This document shows, one piece after another, positions 8,498 through 17,064 of a DNA stretch of 64,000 bases. Within the stretch, counting starts at the first letter, position 1. Each line of letters starts with the position of its first letter. The stretch comes from Pseudomonas sp. CC120222-01a (lineage in GTDB: Bacteria > Pseudomonadota > Gammaproteobacteria > Pseudomonadales > Pseudomonadaceae), in assembly GCF_003097235.1 (NCBI RefSeq), contig NZ_QEQQ01000010.1, positions 120,184 through 184,183 on the forward strand, given 5' to 3'. The position numbers and the translations under genes are program-made. Under the pieces are notes generated by a model that worked only from the letters and a program-made list of their open reading frames with translations, did not search any database and had not been told where the DNA came from.

Positions 8498-9013
8498 ATG
8501 CTCCGCGTATTACTGCTATCGATCCTGTTCCTCGCCGCCCCTGTGTGGGCGGACGAGGTGCGCGAACTGGACTGGCCCGCATTGATCCCTGAAGGCGCGC
8601 CGGTCATCCCGCCACAACTGACGCCGCTGCACGACATGTCGCAGCTGAGCAATGCACTGTCAGCCGAGTCGGCCCCGCCGGCACGCCAGCAGGCGCCCGA
8701 CGCCCCGGTGGTGAAAAGCCTCGACGGCCAACAGGTCAAGATCCCGGGCTACATCGTGCCGCTGGAGGTGAGTGAAGAAGGCCGCACCACGGAATTCTTG
8801 CTGGTGCCTTACTACGGCGCCTGCATCCATGTGCCGCCCCCACCGTCGAACCAGATCGTGCACATTTTCAGCGAAATGGGTGTGCGTGTGGAGGACCTCT
8901 ACCAGCCCTACTGGATCGAGGGAAAGATGCAAGTTAGAGCCTCCAGCAGCGAATTGGCCGACGCCGGCTACCAGATGGAAGCCGAGAAAATATACGCTTA
9001 TGTTCTCAAGTGA
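8498..9013 (+). CDS. DUF3299 periplasmic protein
   Basis: A 171-residue exported protein. The signal peptide MLRVLLLSILFLAAPVWA precedes DEVRELDWPALIPEG, the usual DUF3299 opening. The conserved core has KIPGYIVPLE and YYGACIHVPPPPSNQIV with a single conserved Cys. The role is unknown; it always travels with the MacB-like transporter above, so a shared zinc-starvation job is likely. The ATG at 8498 is chosen because it opens the signal peptide 8 bases after the permease stop. Confidence 0.87.
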   Translation: MLRVLLLSILFLAAPVWADEVRELDWPALIPEGAPVIPPQLTPLHDMSQLSNALSAESAPPARQQAPDAPVVKSLDGQQVKIPGYIVPLEVSEEGRTTEFLLVPYYGACIHVPPPPSNQIVHIFSEMGVRVEDLYQPYWIEGKMQVRASSSELADAGYQMEAEKIYAYVLK

Positions 9014-9043
9014 GAACTGTTTCGAATTCGTGACGACGCTTCT

Positions 9044-9057
9044 TTGAGCTGGGTCAA
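9044..9057. promoter_or_regulatory. Candidate ANR/FNR box of ompW
   Basis: TTGAGCTGGGTCAA matches the TTGA-N6-TCAA frame of the ANR/FNR site TTGATnnnnATCAA. Its centre is about 41.5 bases before a start point predicted from a TACCAT -10 at 9080-9085, the usual class II activator position. oprG, the P. aeruginosa orthologue of the next gene, is known to depend on Anr. Confidence 0.55.
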
Positions 9058-9122
9058 ACTTTCGGTTCAGACGCATCCGTACCATTGGACTACTCGATTA
9101 CTCACGTCCTTTGGGAGCTTCC

Positions 9123-9806
9123 ATGAACAAGTCCTTGCTCGGCGCCTCGCTTGTGGCCCTTGCGCTCGCCGCCCCTGTTGCCCACGCCCACAAGGCGGGC
9201 GATGTCATCGTCCGCGCCGGTGCCATCACCACTGCACCGAACGAAAACAGCGGCGACCTGAAATTCGACGGCAACAAGGTATCGGGCACCAAGGCGACCC
9301 TGGACAGCGACACCCAGCTGGGCCTGACCTTCGCCTACATGCTCACCGACCACATCGGCCTGGAGCTGCTGGCCGCAACCCCGTTCAAGCACAGCGTAGG
9401 CGTCAAAGGCCTGGGCGGCGGGCTGGACGGAAAACTGGCCGACATCAAACAGCTGCCACCGACCCTGTCCGTGCAGTACTACCCGATGGAGCCTAACTCC
9501 AAGTTCCAGCCCTATGCCGGCGTGGGCATCAACTACACCCTGTTCTTCGACGAAGACCTGACCAGCGAGCGCAAGCAGCAGGGCTTCAGCAACCTCAAGC
9601 TGCAGGATTCGGTCGGTATCGCCGGCCAGTTGGGCATGGACTACATGATCACCGACAACCTGCTGGTCAACGCCTCGGTCTGGTACGTCGACATCGACAC
9701 CAAGGCCAGCGTCAACGGCCCAACCGCCCTGGGCTACAGCAAGACCAAGGTCGACGTCGATGTCGACCCTTGGGTGTACATGGTCGGCCTTGGCTACAAG
9801 TTCTGA
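9123..9806 (+). CDS. oprG: OmpW/OprG-family outer membrane protein
   Basis: A 227-residue eight-stranded beta-barrel that lets small hydrophobic molecules pass the outer membrane. The signal peptide MNKSLLGASLVALALAAPVAHA precedes HKAGDVIVRAGAITTAPNE, the typical OmpW opening, and the protein ends in the outer-membrane terminal signature GLGYKF. Length fits the family. The ATG at 9123 is the signal-peptide start. Its 3' end overlaps the convergent MFS gene by 13 bases. Regulation is probably by ANR (box at 9044-9057). Confidence 0.94.
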   Translation: MNKSLLGASLVALALAAPVAHAHKAGDVIVRAGAITTAPNENSGDLKFDGNKVSGTKATLDSDTQLGLTFAYMLTDHIGLELLAATPFKHSVGVKGLGGGLDGKLADIKQLPPTLSVQYYPMEPNSKFQPYAGVGINYTLFFDEDLTSERKQQGFSNLKLQDSVGIAGQLGMDYMITDNLLVNASVWYVDIDTKASVNGPTALGYSKTKVDVDVDPWVYMVGLGYKF

Positions 9807-10987
9807 CCTGAACACGGCAGGGCGGCTTCGGCCGCCCTCTCTCGTTGCCCCCAAGACCAGTACCCCAGCGCCAGCGCACTGATCACCATCCCCAGCCCGC
9901 ATACCGCAGTCCAGCCCCAGCGCGCATACACCCAGCTCGCCAGCACCGCCCCCAAACCGCTGCCGATCGAGTAGCAACACATGTAGGCGCCGATCAAGCG
10001 GCTAGCCATCGCACCACGCCCCGCCAGCAGCAGGCTCTGGTTGGTGACATGCACCGCCTGCACGGCGAAATCCAGCATCAGCACACCCAGCACGAACAAC
10101 GCCAACGATTGACCAACGAAGGCTGTCGCCAGCCATGACAGCGTCAACAAGGCCAGCGCCAGGACGGTGGTGCGCTCGCCCAGCCCTCGATCAGCCAGAC
10201 GCCCGGCTCGCGACGCCGCCAAGGTGCCGGCGATCCCCGCCAGGCCGAACAGGCCGATCTCGGTATGGCTGAGCGCAAGCGCAGGTGCGCTCAGGGGCAG
10301 CACCATGGCACTCCACAGCACGCTGAATGCAGCGAAGATCAGCAGGCCGAGCAACCCACGCCGGCGCAGCAGGCTGTCGTGGCGATACAAAGCGTACAAA
10401 GAGCCAATCAATTGCAGGTAGCCAGGTCGTTGCGCGGGTAACCGACTCACTGGCAGCCAGCGCCAGAGCACCACGGCCATCAGCATGAGCAGTGCCGCCG
10501 CCACGAAGTACACACTGCGCCATCCAGCCAGGTCGGCGAGCGCTCCCGAGACCAGACGCGCCAGCAAGATGCCCAGCACGACCCCGCTGGTGACCGTACC
10601 CACCGCCTGGCCCTGGCTGGCTGGGGTGGCGAGGGTCGCGGCGTGGGCGACCATCACCTGCACCATGACCGCCATCAGCCCGACCAGGGCCAAGGCTGCC
10701 AGCAGAACCAGCCAGTCCTGTGCCAGGCCGACACCGACCAGGGCCAGAGCGGCAACGAGCAACTGCACCAGCAGCAGGCGCTTGCGCTCGATCAGGTCGC
10801 CCAGCGGTACGATCAGGATCAACCCAAGGGCATAACCCGCCTGGGTCGCACCGACCACCCAACCGATCTGCTGCTGCGCCACCCCCAGGTCACTGGCCAT
10901 CGACTCGAGCAAAGGCTGGGCGAAATACACCGTGGCCACGGCCATGGCGCAGGTGGCGGCAAGCAACAGGGTTATCCAGCGATTCAT
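9794..10987 (-). CDS. MFS efflux transporter
   Basis: A 397-residue major facilitator with about twelve membrane helices. The loop 2-3 motif reads VPLGDLIERKRLLL, a variant of GxLaDrxGrkxxl. The N-terminus (LLLAATCAMAVATVYFAQPLLESMASDLGV) is typical of the drug/sugar efflux group with YxQPLL. Start ATG has AAGGAG 8 bases upstream. It is divergent from an HxlR regulator, with two matching operator-like palindromes between them, so it is probably induced by a compound it exports. The substrate is not shown. Confidence 0.92.
   Translation of the reverse strand: MNRWITLLLAATCAMAVATVYFAQPLLESMASDLGVAQQQIGWVVGATQAGYALGLILIVPLGDLIERKRLLLVQLLVAALALVGVGLAQDWLVLLAALALVGLMAVMVQVMVAHAATLATPASQGQAVGTVTSGVVLGILLARLVSGALADLAGWRSVYFVAAALLMLMAVVLWRWLPVSRLPAQRPGYLQLIGSLYALYRHDSLLRRRGLLGLLIFAAFSVLWSAMVLPLSAPALALSHTEIGLFGLAGIAGTLAASRAGRLADRGLGERTTVLALALLTLSWLATAFVGQSLALFVLGVLMLDFAVQAVHVTNQSLLLAGRGAMASRLIGAYMCCYSIGSGLGAVLASWVYARWGWTAVCGLGMVISALALGYWSWGQRERAAEAALPCSGQNL
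9819..9838. terminator. Hairpin after oprG, inside the MFS gene's 3' end
   Basis: AGGGCGGC and GCCGCCCT form a perfect 8-bp stem with a TTCG tetraloop, 12 bases after the oprG stop. It is followed by CTCTCGTT rather than a pure T run. The hairpin lies within the last codons of the convergent MFS gene, which must encode it. Confidence 0.7.
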
Positions 10988-11007
10988 CAGGCTGACTCCT
11001 TCGCATC

Positions 11008-11026
11008 TGGTTTCAAATTGAAACCA
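11008..11026. promoter_or_regulatory. Palindromic operator 1 for the HxlR regulator
   Basis: TGGTTTCAAATTGAAACCA is a perfect palindrome around a single central base, 20 bases before the MFS start. A second copy (15 of 19 bases the same) lies at 11049-11067. Together they cover both divergent promoters. Confidence 0.7.
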
Positions 11027-11048
11027 TATGATGGATATTTAGCAAGAG

Positions 11049-11067
11049 TGGTTTTAATCTGCAACCA
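11049..11067. promoter_or_regulatory. Palindromic operator 2 for the HxlR regulator
   Basis: TGGTTTTAATCTGCAACCA shares the outer TGGTT...AACCA arms with operator 1. It is 23 bases before the HxlR gene start, a position suited to autorepression. Confidence 0.6.
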
Positions 11068-11090
11068 GATGAACCAAGCAGGTGCTGCCA

Positions 11091-11534
11091 ATGCTCGATG
11101 AAGTGAACGCTCAATGCCCTGTGGCCCGGGCGCTGGAAGTGCTGGGTGACCGTTGGGCGCTGATGATCCTGCGTGATGCCTTCGATGGCCTGCGCCGTTT
11201 CAGCGAGTTCCAGAAGAACCTGGGGCTGGCGAAGAACATCCTGGCGTCGCGGCTGAAGCTGCTGGTGGAGAGTGGGTTGCTGGCGTTGCAGCCGGCGTCG
11301 GATGGCAGCGCCTACAAGGAATATGTGCTGACCGAGAAAGGGCGCTCGGTGTTTCCGATCGTGGTGGGGTTGCGCCAGTGGGGGGAACGGTTTTTGTTCG
11401 ACGCGGGGGAAGCGCGGTCGGAGCTGGTGGACAGTGCCAAGGGGCGGCCGGTCGGGATTCTGCAGGTGCGGGCCGAAGATGGCAGACTGCTCGCGGCGGA
11501 GGATTGCCTACGCAAGGTTGTGCGGCATTCATGA
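11091..11534 (+). CDS. HxlR-family transcriptional regulator
   Basis: A 147-residue winged-helix regulator. It opens with the family hallmark CPVARALEVLGDRWALMILRD and continues with the HTH region FSEFQKNLGLAKNILASRLKLLVESGLL and a wing at YKEYVLTEKGR. HxlR proteins act as dimers on palindromes and usually control the divergent neighbour, here the MFS pump. ATG 11091 is preferred over a GTG at 11082 because it gives the normal start just before CPVA and has AGGTG upstream. Confidence 0.92.
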   Translation: MLDEVNAQCPVARALEVLGDRWALMILRDAFDGLRRFSEFQKNLGLAKNILASRLKLLVESGLLALQPASDGSAYKEYVLTEKGRSVFPIVVGLRQWGERFLFDAGEARSELVDSAKGRPVGILQVRAEDGRLLAAEDCLRKVVRHS

Positions 11535-11538
11535 ACCT

Positions 11539-11661
11539 GGGGCCGCTTTGCGGCCCTTTCGCGACGCAAGGCCGCTCCCACAGGGTTTGCGCAAGTTTTG
11601 ATATTTGCGCAGATCAATGTGGGAGCGGCCTTGCGTCGCGAAAGGGCTGCGAAGCAGCCCC
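11539..11661. repeat. Inverted REP-like pair B
   Basis: Arms 11539-11585 and 11618-11661 are near-exact reverse complements (CTTTCGCGACGCAAGGCCGC with CCCACA tails) around a 32-base spacer. It fills the gap between the convergent HxlR gene and the epimerase gene. The arms match pair A at 5353-5456 with a few substitutions. Confidence 0.85.
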
Positions 11662-11668
11662 GGCTATC

Positions 11669-12601
11669 TCAAGCCTTGCCGAGCAGCTTGGCCAATGCCT
11701 CGACCATCGGGGTCGGCTGCGGGAATGCAAAGCGCGCCAGCAAGCGTTGGTTGTCTGCCCGCGAATGGCGAATATCACCCGAGCGCGCCTGGCCATAGCT
11801 GATCGCCGGCAGGCTGCCTACCACCTGCTCCAGTGCCTTGAGCATCTGATTCAGCGAAGTTGCCTGGTTCAGGCCGACGTTCACCGCGCCCTCTTCCACC
11901 TGCGGCTGCTCCAGGGCCTGCACCATCACCTGCACCAAGTCGCCGACGTAGAGGAAGTCACGGGTCTGCTCGCCATCACCGAACACGGTGATCGGCAAGC
12001 CTTGAACCGCCCGCTCACTGAAGATGCTGATCACCCCGGAGTACGGCGAGGAAGGGTCCTGGCGCGGGCCGAAGATGTTGAAGAAGCGGAACACCACCGG
12101 CTCCAGGCCATGCTGGCGGCGGTAGAAGTCCAGGTACTGCTCGCTGGCCAGCTTGTCCACCGCATAGGGCGTCAGCGGCGCCTTCGGCGTGTCCTCGGCA
12201 ATCGACTCGCCTTCACCATTGTTGCCGTACACCGCCGCGCTCGATGCAAACAGCACGCGACGCACGCCATGCACACGCATGGCCTCGGCCACGTTGAGGG
12301 TGCCGATGAAGTTGCTCTGGTGAGTCTTCACCGGGTCTTCGACCGACGCCTGCACCGACGCCACAGCAGCCAGATGGACCACAGCAGCGCAACCGGCGGC
12401 GGCACGCTGAACCAGCTCGGCGTCGGCCACATCGCCTTCGATCAGTTCGAGGTGCGGGTTATCCAGTTGCAGGTTATCGCGCTTGCCGGTGGAAAGGTCG
12501 TCGAGAATACGTACGGCATAGCCCTTGGCCAGCAACGCATCGCACAGGTGGGAGCCAATGAAGCCGGCGCCGCCGGTGATCAGGATGGGGGCATCAGCCA
12601 T
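11669..12601 (-). CDS. NAD-dependent epimerase/dehydratase (GalE/WbpP-like extended SDR)
   Basis: A 310-residue extended short-chain dehydrogenase acting on a nucleotide sugar. The Rossmann glycine motif is ITGGAGFIGSHLCDALL at residues 7-23, the catalytic region has SSAAVYGNNGE and the Tyr/Lys pair in YAVDKLASE, and the C-terminal sugar-binding half has FNIFGPRQDPSSPYSGVI. It could be a UDP-glucose/UDP-GlcNAc 4-epimerase; the exact sugar cannot be read from the sequence. Its start overlaps the stop of the RmlD-like gene by 8 bases, so they form a two-gene operon. Confidence 0.88.
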   Translation of the reverse strand: MADAPILITGGAGFIGSHLCDALLAKGYAVRILDDLSTGKRDNLQLDNPHLELIEGDVADAELVQRAAAGCAAVVHLAAVASVQASVEDPVKTHQSNFIGTLNVAEAMRVHGVRRVLFASSAAVYGNNGEGESIAEDTPKAPLTPYAVDKLASEQYLDFYRRQHGLEPVVFRFFNIFGPRQDPSSPYSGVISIFSERAVQGLPITVFGDGEQTRDFLYVGDLVQVMVQALEQPQVEEGAVNVGLNQATSLNQMLKALEQVVGSLPAISYGQARSGDIRHSRADNQRLLARFAFPQPTPMVEALAKLLGKA

Positions 12602-13478
12602 GGCGGTAGAATCGATCCAGTAGTGGCGGCAAGCCCGCGCGCCAGGCACGCGGCTTGATGCCGAAGGTGTGAAGAATTTTCTTGCAGGCCAGCACCGCGT
12701 GCTGCGGCTCCTCGCTGGCATCCGGCCGTGCGGCATGGGCCTGCGCGGTCGGCGCCTGTACGGCCAGCTGACGGTACTGCCCGGCCTCGCTGAGAATTGC
12801 CTGGCCCAGCGCCAGTGGCGTGGTCGCCTCGTTACCGGCGTAATGGTAGGTGCCCCACAGCGGCGCACTGCAATCGAGCTGCTTGAGCACCGAGAGGATC
12901 ACCCGGGCAGCGTCGTCGACCGGCGTCGGATTGCCGCGGCGGTCATCGGCCAGCAGCAGCTCCTGCGGCTGCTCGGCACGGGTCAGGAAGCGGCCCAGGG
13001 CACCGTCGATGCTTTCATCCAGCAACCAGCCGAAGCGCAGCAGCACATGCTGCGGGCACGCCGCGCGCACGCTCTGCTCGATACGCCAAAGGGCCTGGCC
13101 ACGCTGGCCCAGCGGTACTGGCTCATCCTTCTCGCTGTAGGCCGTGGCCCGCGAACCGTCGAACACGCGGTAGCTGGAAGGCTGCACCAGGGTGATCTGG
13201 TGGTGCTGGCACAACTCCGCCAGCCGCTCCACTGCCCGCTCCTGCAGGGCCAGGCGCTGGTCGCTGACCGACTCGGCCTGGAACCAGTCGAAGTAGTAGG
13301 CCAGGTTGACCACGGCATCGGGGCGATGATCGTCAAGCAGCTGAGTGAGGCTGGCCGGGGCCCAGCCGTTCTCCGGCGGGCGCGGTGCCAGGAATGCGAT
13401 GTCCTCCTCGGCCCCGAGACGAATCAGCGCTTGCCCGAGGGCATTGCCACCACCCAACAGCATCAGGCGCATACGCAT
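12594..13478 (-). CDS. RmlD-like sugar-nucleotide reductase family protein
   Basis: A 294-residue SDR-fold protein related to dTDP-4-dehydrorhamnose reductase. The opening MRMRLMLLGGGNALGQAL carries a GGGNxxG nucleotide loop, DAVVNLAYYFDWFQAE the NAD-side strand, and LVQPSSYRVFDGSRATAYSEKDEPVP replaces the usual S...YGxTKLxGE active site, so enzymatic activity is uncertain. The ribosome-binding site at 13478 is weak; an open frame extends 24 codons further but looks non-coding. It is translated just before the epimerase. Confidence 0.78.
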   Translation of the reverse strand: MRMRLMLLGGGNALGQALIRLGAEEDIAFLAPRPPENGWAPASLTQLLDDHRPDAVVNLAYYFDWFQAESVSDQRLALQERAVERLAELCQHHQITLVQPSSYRVFDGSRATAYSEKDEPVPLGQRGQALWRIEQSVRAACPQHVLLRFGWLLDESIDGALGRFLTRAEQPQELLLADDRRGNPTPVDDAARVILSVLKQLDCSAPLWGTYHYAGNEATTPLALGQAILSEAGQYRQLAVQAPTAQAHAARPDASEEPQHAVLACKKILHTFGIKPRAWRAGLPPLLDRFYRHG

Positions 13479-13758
13479 AGAGTCAGCAGATCCGAACAGG
13501 TTGATAGAAGGAAAGGAGCCATTTTGCGGTTTCCGGGCGGGGAAGTCCAACCTTGGGGCTTATCAACAAATACTGCTTGGCGTCACCAGTAACTCGGAAT
13601 TGCCCTACGCCGCGCATCGCCCTTATCCGACTTCTTGGTCCAGAAAAACTCGATTCAATAGTCCGGCCACTGCAACAAGCCTCAGTAGATTCCTACAGAC
13701 AGTCAAATCCGCGGCATAACTTCATCTGTCGCCCTCGACCAATACCGGACGAAAACGC

Positions 13759-14556
13759 ATGGAAATCGAAATTTCAACTTTGTTGATCCTTGCCGCCACT
13801 GCATTGCTGGCAGGCTTCTTCGACGCCATCGCAGGCGGCGGTGGTTTACTCACGCTTCCGGCGCTATTCATTGCCGGAGTCGATCCGCTGGCGGCAATGG
13901 CTACCAACAAGCTCCAGGCCTCCTCGGCCAGTTCTTCAGCAGTCTGGGCGTTCGCCCGCAAGCGGATGATCCAATGGCGAACAGACTGGCCAATGGCTTT
14001 GCTGTCATTCGCAGGTGGTTTTGCAGGGGCCTTGTCTATCAGCTTGCTCGACAGAGCGGTGCTTGAAGCAACTGTGCCGTTCTTGCTGATAGCGGTCGCT
14101 ACCTACTTTGCACTCTGCCCCAAGCTTGAGGACCAGGACCGCAAGCGGCGGCTCTCGTATTTCTGCTTTGCGCTCGTGGTTGCTCCAGGCATTGGCTTCT
14201 ATGACGGCATTTTTGGCCCGGGTACCGGTTCATTCTTCATGGTCGCCTTCACTCTGCTGCTGGGACAGCATCTCATGCAGGCAATCTGTAGCAGCAAACT
14301 GCTCAACGCATCCTGCAACCTTGGAGCATTGTCGGTATTTGCCTACAGTGGAGCCATCATATGGCCTTTGGCGCTGGCCATGGCGGCCTGCGCCATCACC
14401 GGCGCTCAACTCGGCGCTCGTTGCGCCCTCTACTTCGGACCGCAACTGGTCAAACCACTGTTGATCACGGTGTGTTGTCTGATGGCGGCGAAGTTGTTGC
14501 TTGGTGATGCTCATCCGGCAGGTGAATGGCTGCGCACTTACACGGCGCTGCGCTAA
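13759..14556 (+). CDS. TSUP-family (TauE/SafE, YfcA-like) permease
   Basis: A 265-residue membrane protein with about eight helices. Both TSUP repeats are clear: GFFDAIAGGGGLLTLPAL near residue 20 and GIGFYDGIFGPGTGSFFM near 139. The family moves sulfite, sulfonates or other organic anions; the substrate here is unknown. A paralogue lies at 30429-31214. The 280 bases upstream to 13478 show no recognisable feature. It is convergent with the XRE regulator, with 5 bases between the stop codons. Confidence 0.9.
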   Translation: MEIEISTLLILAATALLAGFFDAIAGGGGLLTLPALFIAGVDPLAAMATNKLQASSASSSAVWAFARKRMIQWRTDWPMALLSFAGGFAGALSISLLDRAVLEATVPFLLIAVATYFALCPKLEDQDRKRRLSYFCFALVVAPGIGFYDGIFGPGTGSFFMVAFTLLLGQHLMQAICSSKLLNASCNLGALSVFAYSGAIIWPLALAMAACAITGAQLGARCALYFGPQLVKPLLITVCCLMAAKLLLGDAHPAGEWLRTYTALR

Positions 14557-14561
14557 ATATT

Positions 14562-15371
14562 TCACTCAATCTCGAACAAGCTGTTACGCAACGGCCCCAC
14601 ACTCAACCGCTCACGCACATCGTCATCGATCCGTGGGTCGTCCGGGCGGTACAGCTTGACCTGCCGATAGGCATTGATGCGGTTGATCTCCTCCCCCAGG
14701 TACTCCCACACCACCCGGGTACAGGCCGGGTTGCGCCGATCGCCGCTGGACACCCCGGACTTCAGGCCGTTGAGGCGGGTGATGCGGCTCTTGAAGCTGG
14801 GGATGAGGATGGTCTGGCTCATCTCGTTGAAGGTCAGCGACTCGTAGTCGATGAGGAACACCCGGTCCTGCAACTGGAACGCCGCGCCCAAGTAGCGGCA
14901 GCGCACCTCGGCATGCTGGTCGGTGGCGCTGGAGCGCTCCTGGCGTTCCTGGCGCTCGAACAGGAAGCGGCCGCGTTCTTCCCACAGGTGCACCAGCGAC
15001 ACCAGGATGGTGCCGGGCACCGACATGCAGTTGGAATACTCGAAGTAATAGCCGCAATAGCGTGACAGGTTGCCGGCGTGCTCATGCAGCGGACGGAACA
15101 GTTCGCTGATCGGGTCGTCGGGTTGGTCGGAGACTGCCGATACGCGTGCGCCGATCAGGCGGGCGAACTGTTCGGCCGGCAAATTCAGCTCGTAATCCTC
15201 GACACCGAAGAAATCACCGATGCGCTTGAGGTTGAACGGCGTCGGGCGGCTCTGCCCGCTCAGGTACTTGTTGAACTGCGCACGGTTGATCGAAAGCTGG
15301 CGGCAAACTTCCGAGATAGAGCGGTAGTGGCTGCAGGCCAGTTTGAGGTTGGTAGCGAAGTGATCGCTCAT
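14562..15371 (-). CDS. XRE-family (helix-turn-helix) transcriptional regulator
   Basis: A 269-residue regulator. The N-terminal Cro/CI-type HTH is at about residues 5-60 (LACSHYRSISEVCRQLSINRAQFNKYLSGQSRPTPFNLKRI, read here as flanks of the recognition helix). The rest is an alpha/beta domain of unknown ligand. The ATG at 15371 is chosen because it places the HTH at the usual distance; an upstream open frame is not supported. It is divergent from the alanine symporter gene, 178 bases away, and may control it. Confidence 0.85.
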   Translation of the reverse strand: MSDHFATNLKLACSHYRSISEVCRQLSINRAQFNKYLSGQSRPTPFNLKRIGDFFGVEDYELNLPAEQFARLIGARVSAVSDQPDDPISELFRPLHEHAGNLSRYCGYYFEYSNCMSVPGTILVSLVHLWEERGRFLFERQERQERSSATDQHAEVRCRYLGAAFQLQDRVFLIDYESLTFNEMSQTILIPSFKSRITRLNGLKSGVSSGDRRNPACTRVVWEYLGEEINRINAYRQVKLYRPDDPRIDDDVRERLSVGPLRNSLFEIE

Positions 15372-15549
15372 GACAGGGGACTCAGGTGACGCGATTGACG
15401 CCATTCTAGCATCAAGTTGCACCAATTCAGAGCAAGCCGCGAAATTGTAACCACTCTTGTCATGGCCAACCATGCGCCCTAACGAATAGCGGTTCGCCTG
15501 CCGTCCGCTGTCTTTCCACGCGAACAATAAGAATCGAGGTCATTTTCCA

Positions 15550-16992
15550 ATGCTCGAAGTAATCAACGATTTCCTCTCGGGGAAACTCCTCATCGTGCTG
15601 ATCGTGGGGCTGGGTAGCTACTTCACCATCCGTTCCCGGTTCGTCCAGTTCCGCCACTTCGGCCACATGTTCGCTGTATTCAAGGAATCGCTGCGTGGCC
15701 AGGCAGGCCAACTAAGCTCCTTCCAGGCCCTGATGCTGAGCCTTGCAGGCCGCGTGGGCGCTGGTAACATCGCCGGTGTCGGCATTGCCGTGACCCTGGG
15801 TGGCCCAGGCGCGGTGTTCTGGATGTGGGTCACCGCATTGGTGGGCATGTCCAGCAGCTTCTTCGAATGTACTTTGGCCCAGGTGTACAAGCGCGCCGAC
15901 GGCGACGGCCTGTACCGCGGCGGCCCGGCCTACTACATCCAGCACGGCCTGAAGCTCAAGAGCATGGCCATCGTGTTCTCGATCCTGCTGCTGGTCACCT
16001 ATGGCTTCGCTTTCATCGGCCTGCAGTCGTATACCGTGACCCACTCGCTGCAAAATGCCTTCGCCTTCGACCCTAAGCACACCGGCATCGTCCTTGCCGT
16101 GCTGCTGGCCATCACCTTCATCGGTGGCATCAAGCGCATTGCCGCAGTCTCCGACCTGCTGGTACCGGTCAAGACCCTGGCCTACATCGGCGTGACCCTG
16201 TACGTGATCGGCACCCAGATCGAGCACGTGCCGGCCATGCTGGAAACCATCTTCAAGAGCGCCTTCGGCCTCGACCCGGCATTCGGTGGCCTGCTCGGCA
16301 GCGCCATCGTCATGGGCGTGAAGCGTGGCGTGTTCGCCAACGAAGCGGGCCTGGGCAGTGCGCCAAACGTGGCTGCCGTAGCTGCCGTGAAGCACCCTGG
16401 CGCCCAGGGCGTGGTCCAGGCGTTCAGCGTGTTCCTCGACACCTTCGTGATCTGCACCTGCACCGCGCTGCTGATCCTGCTGTCGGGCTTCTACACCCCG
16501 GGCTTCGAAGGTGACGGCATCGTCCTGACCCAGAACTCGCTGGCCGCCGTGGTCGGTGACTGGGGTCGCCTGTTCGTCAGCGTGGCACTGTCGCTGTTCG
16601 TGTTCACCTGCATCCTCTACAACTACTACCTGGGCGAGAACAGCCTGCAGTTCCTCAGCCGCAACCGCGTGGTCCTGCTGGCGTTCCGCGCCCTGGTACT
16701 GGCGCTGGTGGTGTGGGGTTCGATGCAGGACCTGTCGACCGTGTTCGCCTTCGCCGACATCACCATGACCTGCCTGGCCTTCGTCAACCTGGTGGCCCTG
16801 GCCCTGCTGTTCAAGGTCGGCCTGCGGGTGATGCGCGACTACGATGACCAGCGCAAGGCCGGCATCAAGCAGCCAGTGTTCGACTCGTCGAAGTTCGCCG
16901 ACCTGGACCTGGACCGCAACGCCTGGCCTGCCAATCCGCAGGCGGAAACAGCCACTGACAAAGCAGTCGGCCAAGCTCAGCCGCAGCGCTGA
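15550..16992 (+). CDS. Alanine/glycine:cation symporter (AGCS family)
   Basis: A 480-residue inner-membrane symporter bringing in alanine or glycine with Na+ or H+. It has the AGCS signature LSLAGRVGAGNIAGVGIAV at about residues 63-81, GGPAYYIQHGL, and the helix loop VKRGVFANEAGLGSAP. About eleven membrane helices are visible. The C-terminal 50 residues are hydrophilic. A hairpin lies 14 bases after the stop. The divergent XRE regulator is the nearest candidate controller. Confidence 0.94.
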   Translation: MLEVINDFLSGKLLIVLIVGLGSYFTIRSRFVQFRHFGHMFAVFKESLRGQAGQLSSFQALMLSLAGRVGAGNIAGVGIAVTLGGPGAVFWMWVTALVGMSSSFFECTLAQVYKRADGDGLYRGGPAYYIQHGLKLKSMAIVFSILLLVTYGFAFIGLQSYTVTHSLQNAFAFDPKHTGIVLAVLLAITFIGGIKRIAAVSDLLVPVKTLAYIGVTLYVIGTQIEHVPAMLETIFKSAFGLDPAFGGLLGSAIVMGVKRGVFANEAGLGSAPNVAAVAAVKHPGAQGVVQAFSVFLDTFVICTCTALLILLSGFYTPGFEGDGIVLTQNSLAAVVGDWGRLFVSVALSLFVFTCILYNYYLGENSLQFLSRNRVVLLAFRALVLALVVWGSMQDLSTVFAFADITMTCLAFVNLVALALLFKVGLRVMRDYDDQRKAGIKQPVFDSSKFADLDLDRNAWPANPQAETATDKAVGQAQPQR

Positions 16993-17006
16993 TATCCTGC
17001 CCTGCC

Positions 17007-17031
17007 CAGCCGCCCCGTCCGTGGGCGGCTG
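17007..17031 (+). terminator. Hairpin after the alanine symporter gene
   Basis: CAGCCGCCC and GGGCGGCTG form a 9-bp perfect stem around a 7-base loop, 14 bases after the stop. It is followed by CTCTACC rather than a T run, so it may be a weak terminator or an RNA-stabilising hairpin. Confidence 0.5.
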
Positions 17032-17064
17032 CTCTACCTCCGCTCACCGCTACGGATGCTTTCC

